Positions 9,057 to 17,186 of a stretch of 64,000 nucleotides of DNA are shown piece after piece. The translations under genes and the position numbers were made by a program. Position 1 is the stretch's first letter; each line of letters begins with the position of its first letter. The notes under the pieces were generated by a model. It worked only from the letters and a program-made list of their open reading frames with translations. It was not told the origin of the DNA and did no database searches. The DNA comes from Paenibacillus sp. FSL H8-0548 (GTDB taxonomy: Bacteria; Bacillota; Bacilli; Paenibacillales; Paenibacillaceae), in NCBI RefSeq assembly GCF_038630985.1, contig NZ_CP152049.1, positions 6,525,501 through 6,589,500 of the forward strand, read 5' to 3'.

Positions 9057-9946
9057 AATAATTTCGCCTCCCATTTATTAAGTACTTTTAACTGTACAAA
9101 GGCGACAATCATGATCATGAATGAGAAGACTACTGCGAATGCAGAACCATATCCGAACTGAGACTCGGTAATCCCCTTGTTGATAAGGGTCATGACGATA
9201 GTTTCCGTAGAATGTCCCGGACCGCCACCCGTCATGGAAAATATGACGTCGAATACCTTCAGGCCGCCAATCATGGCCATTACCGTATTGAAGCTAATCG
9301 ACGGCAGTAATAGAGGAAGCGTAATCTTGCTGAATACCGTCCAAGCTTTCGCGCCGTCGATGGATGCAGCTTCATAGTAGTCCTTGGAAATACCCTGCAA
9401 ATTGGCCAGATAAATGATCATTGCATAACCCGTCCATTGCCATACCTGAGTAAGCAGAATTGAATATAAAGCGAGCTTCGGATTGCCGAGCCAATTGACA
9501 TTGTTCAAACCAATCGCACGCAATCCCTGATTGATCAATCCGTAATCAGAAGAACTCATCAGATAGGACCATAGGAAGCCCACCACTAGCGGACTTAGCA
9601 CCGCAGGGGCGAAGAAGACAAGTCGGAGCCCATTGCGGCTCTTCAAAGGTCGATTCAGTGCTATCGCAAGCGGGATGGCAAGTGCATTCTGAAGCAAGGT
9701 CATAAGCAAAGCGTAGATGACCGTATTCTTAATGCCTATAATCACGGTGTCGTCCTTGAACAACCTGATATAATTGTCAATCCCGATCCATTTCATATTT
9801 GGATGGTACATGGAATAATTCGTGAAGCTGTAAATAGCCGTTTGAATAAGCGGATAGATATAGAAAATTAAGTAGCCGATCAAAGCCGGCAGGACGAATA
9901 ACTGGAACACGACATTGCGTCTAAAATTCCATTTCGTTGTGTTCAT
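9053..9946 (-). CDS. Carbohydrate ABC transporter permease, MalF/UgpA type
   Basis: A 297-residue inner-membrane protein with an N-terminal basic stretch and six hydrophobic helices. Tyr-Tyr-Glu-Ala-Ala-Ser-Ile-Asp-Gly-Ala is the cytoplasmic EAA loop, and Met-Thr-Gly-Gly-Gly-Pro-Gly marks the conserved segment near the last periplasm-facing loop of UgpA/MsmF-like permeases. It lies between the binding lipoprotein and the second permease. A hairpin followed by T residues separates it from the lipoprotein gene, so it is probably made at a lower level than the lipoprotein. Start ATG is preceded by GGAGTGGG. Confidence 0.9.
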   Translation of the reverse strand: MNTTKWNFRRNVVFQLFVLPALIGYLIFYIYPLIQTAIYSFTNYSMYHPNMKWIGIDNYIRLFKDDTVIIGIKNTVIYALLMTLLQNALAIPLAIALNRPLKSRNGLRLVFFAPAVLSPLVVGFLWSYLMSSSDYGLINQGLRAIGLNNVNWLGNPKLALYSILLTQVWQWTGYAMIIYLANLQGISKDYYEAASIDGAKAWTVFSKITLPLLLPSISFNTVMAMIGGLKVFDVIFSMTGGGPGHSTETIVMTLINKGITESQFGYGSAFAVVFSFMIMIVAFVQLKVLNKWEAKLF

Positions 9947-9970
9947 GCTTTATCCCACTCCTATCCCAAT

Positions 9971-10004
9971 AAAAAGATGCGGCGACTGTTTATATCGCCG
10001 CATC
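9971..10004 (-). terminator. Intercistronic hairpin with T-tract (attenuator-like)
   Basis: A perfect 10-base-pair stem (9976-9985 with 9995-10004), followed on the minus strand by TTTTT, sits between the lipoprotein stop and the permease start. Partial termination or 3'-end protection here would give more binding protein than permease. Confidence 0.7.
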
Positions 10005-10020
10005 CTCCTATCTAGTATCT

Positions 10021-11322
10021 TTATTTCATCGAATCTCTAATTTCCTGTGCCTTTTTGTCCGTATTCTTAAGCACCTCTTCGATGCTCGTTCCACCAGCGA
10101 GGTGATCCTGTAGTTGTTTTCCAAGCTCCAAGATAAGGTCGGCTCCAGAAAGCATCCCCCAGTTGGCCCAAGGTGCGTATACATTCCCCTCGTCGAATGC
10201 CGATTTCGAATCCGAATATTGTTCTGGAAGCTCACTGTTGTCGGCCCCCTTCAGGAAAGAAGTACCGAAGCTGTCTTTAATCAGTGCCGCTTGCGCTTCA
10301 GGCGTAGAGGTGAAATCCAGCACCTTGAGCGCCGCGTCCTTGTTCTTAGCGTTCTTGTTAAGCGCCCAAGCGCTGCCTGGACCTCCGACCAACCAACCGC
10401 TACCTTCCGCGGTTCCTGGAATCGGGAACATGCCTAGTTTCAGATCCGGGTTCTTTTGGATCATCGTATCGTATGCCCAAGGACCACTCTCCCACATCGC
10501 CGCTTTGCCAGTGGCGAACTCGTCGAGTGCCTGATCGTATTCCACGCCAAGCATATCGGGAGTTAGATTCTTCTTCGCAATGGTCTCGTCCCATTTCGTA
10601 AACGCCGGCAACCATGCTTCCGACAAAGTCACTTCACCCTTGCCGAACTTCTCATCGAAGTCCTTGTTCTCTGGTTTCGAATAGAAGTCGTTAAGAGCGA
10701 CGCCCATCGCTTGTTTATCCATCGGTTCCCAAGATTTGGCGCCCATTGCTTGTGGCTTTACACCGACTGCCCGCAGCTTATCGTGTAGATCCATCCACTC
10801 GTCGAACGATTTAGGCGGCGTCAGGTTATGCTGCGTGAATATATCTTTGTTGTACCAAATGCCTTCGAACCACGATTGCAATGGAATTGCATACACTTTA
10901 CCATTTATCGTAGACGACTTGAGTCCCGTTTCGTAATACTTGGAAACGAAAGGCTGGCTCGTAAGATCCTCCAAGTAGCCTGCCGCGATCCAGCGAGCGT
11001 CAGCTCCTTCGATAATATCCGGACCTTCGCCACTAGCCAGGTACGTCGTCACTACGTTCGTGAATTGCTTGTTGTCGACGAATTGATACTGAATGTCGTA
11101 ATTCGGGAATTGCTGGCGGAGCAATTCGAGGTAGGTCTTACGCACCTCTTCTTTGTTAAAACCAATAATCTTGACCGTTGCCTTCTCGGTGTTGTCATTT
11201 GCAGAAGGACTGGTCGGTTCGGTGTTATCGCCGGCCTTGTTGCCTTCATTGCCTCCGCAAGCAGATAAAATAGCTGTAAACAAAAATAATAATGCGATGA
11301 CCCCTGCTAATGATTTCTTCAG
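10021..11322 (-). CDS. Extracellular solute-binding lipoprotein of sugar ABC importer
   Basis: A family-1 extracellular solute-binding protein anchored by a lipid. The first ATG/GTG/TTG-type start in frame (TTG at 11283) would leave only eight residues before the lipobox Leu-Ser-Ala-Cys and no basic N-region. The frame continues upstream to a CTG at 11322 placed 8 bases after AGGAGG. This gives Leu/Met-Lys-Lys-Ser followed by a hydrophobic helix and Cys22, a normal lipoprotein signal of 433 residues total. Maltose-binding-like motifs (Gly-Lys-Ala-Ala-Met-Trp-Glu-Ser-Gly and Ala-Ala-Leu-Lys-Val-Leu-Asp-Phe) are visible. It is followed by an attenuating hairpin and two permeases. It is preceded by its own promoter with the shared regulator element, so the adjacent two-component system probably induces it. 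Confidence 0.9.
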   Translation of the reverse strand: MKKSLAGVIALLFLFTAILSACGGNEGNKAGDNTEPTSPSANDNTEKATVKIIGFNKEEVRKTYLELLRQQFPNYDIQYQFVDNKQFTNVVTTYLASGEGPDIIEGADARWIAAGYLEDLTSQPFVSKYYETGLKSSTINGKVYAIPLQSWFEGIWYNKDIFTQHNLTPPKSFDEWMDLHDKLRAVGVKPQAMGAKSWEPMDKQAMGVALNDFYSKPENKDFDEKFGKGEVTLSEAWLPAFTKWDETIAKKNLTPDMLGVEYDQALDEFATGKAAMWESGPWAYDTMIQKNPDLKLGMFPIPGTAEGSGWLVGGPGSAWALNKNAKNKDAALKVLDFTSTPEAQAALIKDSFGTSFLKGADNSELPEQYSDSKSAFDEGNVYAPWANWGMLSGADLILELGKQLQDHLAGGTSIEEVLKNTDKKAQEIRDSMK

Positions 11323-11364
11323 TTGAAACCCCTCCTCATTTTATGTTTCGAAAACGCGGCAACT

Positions 11365-11379
11365 TGTTTGCGCTTTCAT
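11365..11379 (-). promoter_or_regulatory. cre site (CcpA) downstream of the lipoprotein promoter
   Basis: On the minus strand ATGAAAGCGCAAACA fits every position of WTGNAANCGNWNNCW. It lies just downstream of the predicted transcription start, where CcpA usually represses. Confidence 0.65.
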
Positions 11380-11397
11380 TATTCGCTTACAATTCTG

Positions 11398-11461
11398 ATT
11401 ATAGTCTTGTATGCAGGTAGGGGCTGACGCACTATTCTCCACTTTATAATCCAATATTACT
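11398..11461 (-). promoter_or_regulatory. Activator-type promoter of the lipoprotein operon
   Basis: A consensus TATAAT -10 box (11398-11403) has no recognisable -35, which suggests activator dependence. AGTAATATTGGATTA (11447-11461) lies 43 bases upstream. The identical 15 bases occur 42 bases upstream of the TATAAT of the kinase gene. It is the probable binding site of the response regulator at 11478-12680. Confidence 0.6.
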
Positions 11462-11477
11462 TTGTTCCTATCTGCCA

Positions 11478-12680
11478 TCACACTTTTCTTCCGTGCTGCA
11501 GCCGGTACTCTTGAGGTCCGATTCCAACCCACTTCTTAAACGTCTTCGTAAAATAGCTCGGATTCTCGTAGCCGATTTCTAGAGCGATCTCATAGTTTTT
11601 CAGATGGGTTGATACCAGCAGCTCCTTAGCACGCTCCGTCCTATACTCGCTCAGGAAATCCCAAACATTTTTACCGGTTTCCTTCTTAAATAACGTGCTA
11701 AAATAGTTCTTGCTAACGTTAACCTTCTCGCAAATTTGTTCCAATGATAGATCCGTATTGAAATGATCCATCATGTATTGCTTGGCTTGTTGAATAAGCG
11801 GATTTTGATCGCCACGTTCCAAATAGGAAAAGATTGGCCCTGTTTGCTCCGTGGTTCTCTTTTTAATGGCGGCTAGCGCTTCATGATACGCTGGGGGCAT
11901 CTCCTGCAGATCATCTCTCTCACCACTGATTCCTACAACGATGATTAGACCGGTATTTATCAAAGCCTCTTCGGCAGCTTGTCTGATTTGTTCATCCGTT
12001 GCTTTGCTCGAAACGACGGCTACCCATTCTCCAGGATGATGCTCGAATAGCAATTCTTTGACGAGAAATGCGCCAAGCGATTTGCTAAAGGATGCTTTCA
12101 AGCTGTCAGACAAATCCGAGGCATTTTGTTCCCAGCGTATGTGACCGCTATATGTGACGTTCTCCGCTTGAATAACAGTTAACCGAAACCTACCCGCAAT
12201 CATTTCGTTCCCGTGTTGAATCAGTAATGGAACGTATAAGCGATCGCGCATCTCCCTCTCCTGCGCAATCCGCAGAAGTTTAGTTTGCTCCTTCTCTCGT
12301 TCTATTTGCTCCAACCATTGTTGTCTGATACGCATAACAAGAGTCAACAAAACAGCCTCGTCAAGCGGCTTTAACAAGTAATCCTTGGCGCCTTGACGAA
12401 TTGCTTCCTGGGCCAGTTCAAATTCGGCATATGCGCTAATGATGACGATATGCAGATCTGGCTTTATACGGAGCGCCTGCCGGATGAGCTCCATTCCGTC
12501 CATGTTTGGCATTCGTATATCCGTTAGAAGCAAGTCGGGCATCTTGTTCTTTATAAGCGCTAGCGCCTCCAAACCATCCATGGCCAGCCCAGCAATCTCG
12601 ATTCCGATGGAACGCCAATCGATGACATGCTCCATTAATTGCAAACTCAAAACCTCGTCGTCCGCTAATATCATTTTCAT
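11478..12680 (-). CDS. YesN-type response regulator with AraC DNA-binding domain
   Basis: Cytoplasmic two-component regulator of 400 residues. The receiver domain (1-125) has the acidic pair Asp-Asp near residue 7, phospho-acceptor Asp54 in Leu-Thr-Asp-Ile-Arg-Met-Pro, and Lys in Tyr-Leu-Leu-Lys-Pro-Leu-Asp. A linker region follows. The last ~100 residues hold two AraC helix-turn-helix units with Val-Ser-Lys-Asn-Tyr-Phe-Ser-Thr-Leu-Phe-Lys and the Gly-Tyr-Glu-Asn-Pro-Ser-Tyr-Phe signature. A start at 12698 is possible, but GGAGG seven bases before the ATG at 12680 and the ATGA overlap with the kinase stop decide the shorter form. Kinase and regulator form one transcript. The shared element before the kinase and lipoprotein genes is its likely target. 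Confidence 0.93.
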   Translation of the reverse strand: MKMILADDEVLSLQLMEHVIDWRSIGIEIAGLAMDGLEALALIKNKMPDLLLTDIRMPNMDGMELIRQALRIKPDLHIVIISAYAEFELAQEAIRQGAKDYLLKPLDEAVLLTLVMRIRQQWLEQIEREKEQTKLLRIAQEREMRDRLYVPLLIQHGNEMIAGRFRLTVIQAENVTYSGHIRWEQNASDLSDSLKASFSKSLGAFLVKELLFEHHPGEWVAVVSSKATDEQIRQAAEEALINTGLIIVVGISGERDDLQEMPPAYHEALAAIKKRTTEQTGPIFSYLERGDQNPLIQQAKQYMMDHFNTDLSLEQICEKVNVSKNYFSTLFKKETGKNVWDFLSEYRTERAKELLVSTHLKNYEIALEIGYENPSYFTKTFKKWVGIGPQEYRLQHGRKV

Positions 12681-14491
12681 ATTGATTCCTCCAAACAAGG
12701 GAGTTGAATTTTCATGCAGGTTCCTCGGCCCAAAGCAGTATCGAAAAAAATTCCATAGCCTTCGCCATATTTCATCCGAATGCGGTGATGGACGTTGATC
12801 AAGCCAACACCTCCGACACTATCTGGGTTCGATATTGCTCTCGTTTCTAGTTTGCTTCGCAGATTCGCTGCTTCTTCAGGGTACATTCCTTTTCCATTAT
12901 CACTAATGCTTATCAGCACTCCCGCCTCCGTGTTTTCCACCCGAACCGAAATTCCCCCCTTCATACCGCCTTCGAAGCCATGTAGGATGGCATTCTCAAT
13001 AACGGGCTGCAAAATAAGCTTGGGCATCCTCGTACCCTCTAAGCCATTCTCGCAATAAACCTCGTAAAAGAATTGATTGGGATAACGATATTGCTGAATT
13101 TTCATATACGTTTCCGAATGCTGCAGCTCCTGTTCTACCGTAACGGACTCCTGCACGTTATTGATCGCATATCTAAGCATCCCGCCAATCAAAGTTACCA
13201 TGGTACTGATGTCAGCGGTTCGGCCGGTTACAGCCAAAGCCTTAACGGATTGTAGCGTGTTATACAAAAAATGAGGGTTAATTTGACTCTGCAATGCCTG
13301 CAGCTCCATTACTTTTCCGTGAATTTGATAAGCATAAATATCCCGGGTCAAGCTCTGAATGTTTTCGATCATCGAATCCATGCGCAGCGTTACTTTATGC
13401 ATCTCATCCGAGCTGTCGTCCAGCAAGTGCACATCCGGATCTCCTCTCTCGATACGCTGCATCTTTCTCATGAGAGTGGCAAATGGACGCGTAATTTGCG
13501 CCGAAAGAACATAAGAAGCGAATGCTACGAGCAGGATCGAAGCCGCTAATCCCCATATAATGTAGGTCCCGATGTTCTGCATATGACTCTGTACTTCCCG
13601 CATGGGAATAAATGCGGCAATTTTCCAACCAGTCACTTTAGATGTTGTATATACTACTTTGTAGGATTCTGAATTGTCGTTTAGAATAAAATCGCCGGAT
13701 GGCTGTAATATCTTTTCTTTAAGCAAACGCGGGATGGATTCAATGCGGTGATCCGTATGCGGAAGATAGATAGGTGCTCCATTCTCGTCTAAAATAATTA
13801 AGAATCCCGATTTCTCCAACCGAGTCTCTTTAGCTACGGCTTCGATTTCGCTAACGTTTAAATTGAGAAGCAGCGTGGCACGCGTATTAGGCACGGAGCG
13901 GTTGAAGTCGTAAATTGGCGCTACCGCTGAAATGATAAGCTCGGAATCGTCTTCATTGCTGTAATAATTTTGGACATGCATACCCAGAAATTTGACTTTA
14001 AAAAACGGATAAGGCGCGTCTCCCATCCAAGCCTGTTCGTAAAATCGGTAATCCTTACTTACCACCGGCCCCGTCTGATCATAAACGATGCCGTTCCTAT
14101 CAATGACAATTAAATCTTTAATTTTTGTATTGAATTTCTGCATATCCGTAAGATACGCTTCCACCTGCCGTTGGTATACGAGCAGCTTGCTATAATCGGT
14201 GCGATTTACCTGCAGCATGGCGTCAGCCAACAGGGAGTTGCTGGCGCTCATCTGCAGCAGAGTAACGATTTGCGAGAAAAAAGAATCAATATTCCCCTTC
14301 TTTTCCTCGACTATTTTCTCTGAATAATGACCGATCTCGCTCATCAGCGTGTTGGAAATATAACGATAGCCAGCAAAGCCTACTAAAAGAATTACAATTG
14401 CGAAAATGAGGCTAAAATAAACCATGATGCGGCTACGAATAGTCCGAAGTTGGAAACGGAACGGGATTAGATTTATCACGTAAGACCTCAT
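12677..14491 (-). CDS. YesM-type membrane sensor histidine kinase
   Basis: A 604-residue sensor kinase. Helix 1 (about 24-43) and helix 2 (about 308-330) flank an extracellular Cache-like domain that should sense the sugar or its binding protein. A HAMP segment follows. The kinase domain belongs to the LytS/YesM family: the phospho-accepting His407 lies in Asn-Pro-His-Phe-Leu-Tyr-Asn, the N box is Leu-Gln-Pro-Val-Ile-Glu-Asn500, and G boxes are Asp-Asn-Gly-Lys-Gly and Gly-Val-Gly-Leu-Ile-Asn. It overlaps the regulator gene by four bases (ATGA). Its promoter carries the same 15-base element as the lipoprotein operon plus a consensus cre just downstream of the start site, which suggests autoinduction under carbon catabolite control. 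Confidence 0.93.
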   Translation of the reverse strand: MRSYVINLIPFRFQLRTIRSRIMVYFSLIFAIVILLVGFAGYRYISNTLMSEIGHYSEKIVEEKKGNIDSFFSQIVTLLQMSASNSLLADAMLQVNRTDYSKLLVYQRQVEAYLTDMQKFNTKIKDLIVIDRNGIVYDQTGPVVSKDYRFYEQAWMGDAPYPFFKVKFLGMHVQNYYSNEDDSELIISAVAPIYDFNRSVPNTRATLLLNLNVSEIEAVAKETRLEKSGFLIILDENGAPIYLPHTDHRIESIPRLLKEKILQPSGDFILNDNSESYKVVYTTSKVTGWKIAAFIPMREVQSHMQNIGTYIIWGLAASILLVAFASYVLSAQITRPFATLMRKMQRIERGDPDVHLLDDSSDEMHKVTLRMDSMIENIQSLTRDIYAYQIHGKVMELQALQSQINPHFLYNTLQSVKALAVTGRTADISTMVTLIGGMLRYAINNVQESVTVEQELQHSETYMKIQQYRYPNQFFYEVYCENGLEGTRMPKLILQPVIENAILHGFEGGMKGGISVRVENTEAGVLISISDNGKGMYPEEAANLRSKLETRAISNPDSVGGVGLINVHHRIRMKYGEGYGIFFDTALGRGTCMKIQLPCLEESI

Positions 14492-14504
14492 TTCAGGTGG
14501 TTTT

Positions 14505-14519
14505 TTGAAACCGTTTACT
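14505..14519 (-). promoter_or_regulatory. cre site (CcpA) in the kinase promoter
   Basis: TTGAAACCGTTTACT, read on the plus strand, fits every position of the cre consensus WTGNAANCGNWNNCW. It lies between the predicted start site and the kinase start codon. Confidence 0.65.
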
Positions 14520-14528
14520 ATTAATCTT

Positions 14529-14591
14529 ATTATAAGGCATTGTGTCGAATCCTTATCATCCGATATTCCGAAGTTCTAATCCAATATTACT
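14529..14591 (-). promoter_or_regulatory. Activator-type promoter of the kinase-regulator operon
   Basis: TATAAT (14529-14534, minus) lies 42 bases from AGTAATATTGGATTA (14577-14591). That element is followed 21 bases later by a degenerate copy (GGAATATCGGATGA), the two-turn direct-repeat spacing typical of AraC-type proteins. No good -35 is visible. Confidence 0.6.
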
Positions 14592-14848
14592 GTTGAAGGA
14601 ATGATCTTGTATTCGAGGGGGTTAACTAACTCAAACTTCGCAGCTTGAAATTTGTCGATTCCTTCTGTGATCCCATTGATTGTAGCATGATCTTCAAATC
14701 TGGCGAGCAGTTCCACCGTTTCTACGCACGGGTGCTTGATTCGTCTTCCGCAAGAGATTTGGCTGGACGAATTCCACTCAAAAGAGTGGCAACGAACGGA
14801 TGAAGGGTCTGTTCCAAAAGTGCTCGCACGACATGGGAATATCCCGAT
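14576..14848 (-). pseudogene. Possible decayed coding fragment (unrecognised)
   Basis: This 482-base gap (14492-14973) lacks an intact gene. A 90-codon open frame on the minus strand has no start codon and ends at TAG 14576-14578. It looks coding-like toward its end (Val-Glu-Leu-Leu-Ala-Arg-Phe, later Pro-Leu-Glu-Tyr-Lys-Ile-Ile-Pro-Ser), faintly like the C-terminus of LacI/GntR-LacI sensor domains. The upstream part reads better in another frame, suggesting a frameshift. It could also be non-coding. Confidence 0.22.
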
Positions 14849-14973
14849 TTATACACGAAAGAACCCCTAATTCCACTGTAAAGGGAAGGTAGAGGTCCTT
14901 TTGTTCGAAAGTATTTGGTTCTAAGCAGAGCTCAAATAATTACATATGGACTTTTGGGATAATAGAGCAGGCG

Positions 14974-16104
14974 TTATGAATGAATGATTTGTTCCACTTC
15001 AAGCGCCGCGAGCAGCAGCGGGCCTACACCCATATAATGATCGGAGACGATCTCTTCGGAAATATAGTAATCGAACGAGCCGTTGCGATCCTTGCTGAGT
15101 CCCGCGCCATTGCAAATCCGATGAAGATGTACGCCTTGCTTATCCTCCGTAACCAGCTTTCCGATAATACCCTCGTAGCCCTTCAGCATAGCAGGCTGGA
15201 AGACCTGACTGAGATAGCCGAGCCGCAGCCCCTTGGCCATCGCATAGACAAACATGATCGAACCGCTCGCCTCCAAATAATTGCCCTTCCTGTCGCCTTG
15301 ATCGAGCACTTGATACCATAGTCCGCTGGACGAATCCTGTACGCGCACAAGCGCATGGCACATGCGCTCAAACAGGCCGATTATGGTGCCGCGCTGCCGA
15401 TGCGCAACTGGGAAATGCTCCAGGGAATCGACGAGCGCCATAGCGTACCAGCCCATCGCCCGGCTCCAGAAGTTCGGCGACAAGCCGGTAAGCGAGTCCG
15501 CCCAATCCTGCTCGCCCGACTCGTCCCAGCCGTGATAGAGAAGGCCGCTTCGCTTGTCACGAGTTCTTCGTTCAATGAGTATCAACTGATGGGCCGTCTC
15601 GTCGAGCAGTTCCGGACGATTGAATACAGCGGCATACTCCGCTAGGAACGGCGATGCCATATAAAGTCCGTCCAGCCACATTTGGAACGGATACACCTTC
15701 TTGTGCCAGAAGCCGCCCTCCGAGGTGCGGGGCTGGCTCATAAGCTGCGTCGCAAGCATATGCGCAGCATTGGCATAACGAGTGTCGCCGGTGCCCGCAT
15801 ACTGCAAGAACAAGCTTTTTCCCTGATTGATTTGGTCGAGATTATATTCCTCCAGCATATACGTGCGGATCGTTCCATCCTCCACAACAAAGTGGTCCAT
15901 ATGGCGCTGCATAAAGGAATAATAGCGGTTATCGTTCAGTTGATTCCCCGCACGCGCCATCGCCATGAGCAGCATGCCCGGCACGTAAGCCCATCGTTCC
16001 AGCGTATAGTCATGGAAGCCGTCTTCCCGGCACTGGCCTAGAATCGTATCAGCGATCTTACGCGACCAGCCTTTCAATTGAATGTGCTTCTGTTCAGTCG
16101 TCAT
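14974..16104 (-). CDS. GH105 unsaturated rhamnogalacturonyl/glucuronyl hydrolase (YteR/YesR-like)
   Basis: A 376-residue cytoplasmic (alpha/alpha)6-barrel enzyme. GH105 removes the 4,5-unsaturated uronic acid left at the non-reducing end by pectate or rhamnogalacturonan lyases, through hydration of the double bond. The catalytic Asp145 lies in Gln-Met-Trp-Leu-Asp-Gly-Leu-Tyr-Met-Ala; other family motifs are Phe-Trp-Ser-Arg-Ala-Met-Gly-Trp and Glu-Ala-Ser-Gly-Ser. A longer start at 16161 would overlap the esterase gene. GGAGGAG before the ATG at 16104 and a one-base stop/start overlap with that gene favour the short form. It is the last gene of the GH43-pectinesterase-esterase-GH105 operon. 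Its presence implies that lyase products enter the cell, although no lyase gene is in the window. Confidence 0.92.
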   Translation of the reverse strand: MTTEQKHIQLKGWSRKIADTILGQCREDGFHDYTLERWAYVPGMLLMAMARAGNQLNDNRYYSFMQRHMDHFVVEDGTIRTYMLEEYNLDQINQGKSLFLQYAGTGDTRYANAAHMLATQLMSQPRTSEGGFWHKKVYPFQMWLDGLYMASPFLAEYAAVFNRPELLDETAHQLILIERRTRDKRSGLLYHGWDESGEQDWADSLTGLSPNFWSRAMGWYAMALVDSLEHFPVAHRQRGTIIGLFERMCHALVRVQDSSSGLWYQVLDQGDRKGNYLEASGSIMFVYAMAKGLRLGYLSQVFQPAMLKGYEGIIGKLVTEDKQGVHLHRICNGAGLSKDRNGSFDYYISEEIVSDHYMGVGPLLLAALEVEQIIHS

Positions 16105-17153
16105 TATGTCTCTCCTCCAATGGTTCCGGTTGGATCCGCAGTCAACTGGCTGCGCAGCCATGCAAATGCCGGCGCCCCGTTAATTTCATGTCCGCCTTGA
16201 AAATAATCGCAAAGCACGGCATTTGGTGCTCCTGCCGCCGCGTACAGGCTTTGCAGCTCGCCGAACGCCTTCACCGCCGACTCGCGCGGGAACACTCGGT
16301 CCATCTCTCCCGATTCTAAAAACAAACCTCTTGGCACGATCAAGCCCAGCAGCTCGGGCAACTCCGCCTCCTGCAAAATCCCCGGAATGTAATTGTCCAG
16401 GCAATGATTGCGGGCCAATATGCTGTCTTCGAACAGATTGGCATATCCGCTGACGACCGCACATCTTATTCTCGCATCCAGCGCCGCTGTAAAGCCTGCG
16501 ACAAGTCCACCGCCGGAGATGCCCATGATCGCGATCCGGTCTGCGTCCACGCCTGCCCGGCTTTCCAAATAATCGACGACTCTCGACGTTTCGCGGACTC
16601 GAAGGCCGGGGAGAGTCCGGCCGGTCATAAGGAGATGGGCGGCAAGCCGGAAACAAGAGCTCCTGCCCGGGCCTTCCCCTTTGTCCTCAGCGAGTCTCCG
16701 ACCGCCGAAGCCGATCAACTCAGGCGCGGCAACGACGTAGCCTTCCCGTACAAGCGAGACGGCAAAATTCTTATGGAGCCCGGGATTGCCTACGCGCTCC
16801 GAGCCGTCCGGCTCCAGCCCGACAATCTCCCGGTTCCCGTAGCCATGACCGTGCAGAGCGATGACCGCAGGCACGGGATCAGCAGCCTGCTGTTCCGGAA
16901 CGAGAATGTACATCGACATGCACAGCCCTTCCACTGTCGCGATTTCGATATGCTCGCGCACGTAGCCTTCGCATTCTGTTATTTCAAGCAGGCGCGTTTG
17001 GAGCTCCCCGTCGGCGGGGAATTCACCAATCAGCCGACTGAAAGCCGCAGAAAGCTCTTGTCTTCTCTCCTCGCTGCCGGGCACCGGGCCGGCTGTCCTA
17101 CTCATCGCAGCCTGCTCTATCAGCGTATTTAAATAATGTTCAACGTCCATCAT
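16104..17153 (-). CDS. Alpha/beta-hydrolase, acetylesterase-like (dienelactone hydrolase/Abhydrolase_7 type)
   Basis: A 349-residue cytoplasmic esterase. The oxyanion motif His-Gly-His-Gly (101-104), nucleophile Ser213 in Gly-Ile-Ser-Gly-Gly-Gly, probable Asp285 in Glu-Met-Asp-Arg-Val, and His322 in Gly-Gly-His-Glu-Ile form a complete catalytic triad. The family includes acetylxylan-esterase-like and dienelactone-hydrolase-like enzymes. Within this operon (GH43, pectin methylesterase, GH105) it most likely removes acetyl groups from imported pectic oligosaccharides. It overlaps the GH105 start by one base and follows the pectinesterase by 33 bases. The first two codons are both ATG, so the start is uncertain by one residue. 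Confidence 0.85.
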   Translation of the reverse strand: MMDVEHYLNTLIEQAAMSRTAGPVPGSEERRQELSAAFSRLIGEFPADGELQTRLLEITECEGYVREHIEIATVEGLCMSMYILVPEQQAADPVPAVIALHGHGYGNREIVGLEPDGSERVGNPGLHKNFAVSLVREGYVVAAPELIGFGGRRLAEDKGEGPGRSSCFRLAAHLLMTGRTLPGLRVRETSRVVDYLESRAGVDADRIAIMGISGGGLVAGFTAALDARIRCAVVSGYANLFEDSILARNHCLDNYIPGILQEAELPELLGLIVPRGLFLESGEMDRVFPRESAVKAFGELQSLYAAAGAPNAVLCDYFQGGHEINGAPAFAWLRSQLTADPTGTIGGET

Positions 17154-17186
17154 TATCGCCTTCTCCCATCCGGCTCCAACAAAACA

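Noticed and set aside
16404..17132. 242-codon plus-strand open frame
   Set aside because: It lies wholly antisense to the alpha/beta esterase gene, which has a full catalytic triad and good neighbours; high GC makes such shadows common here.
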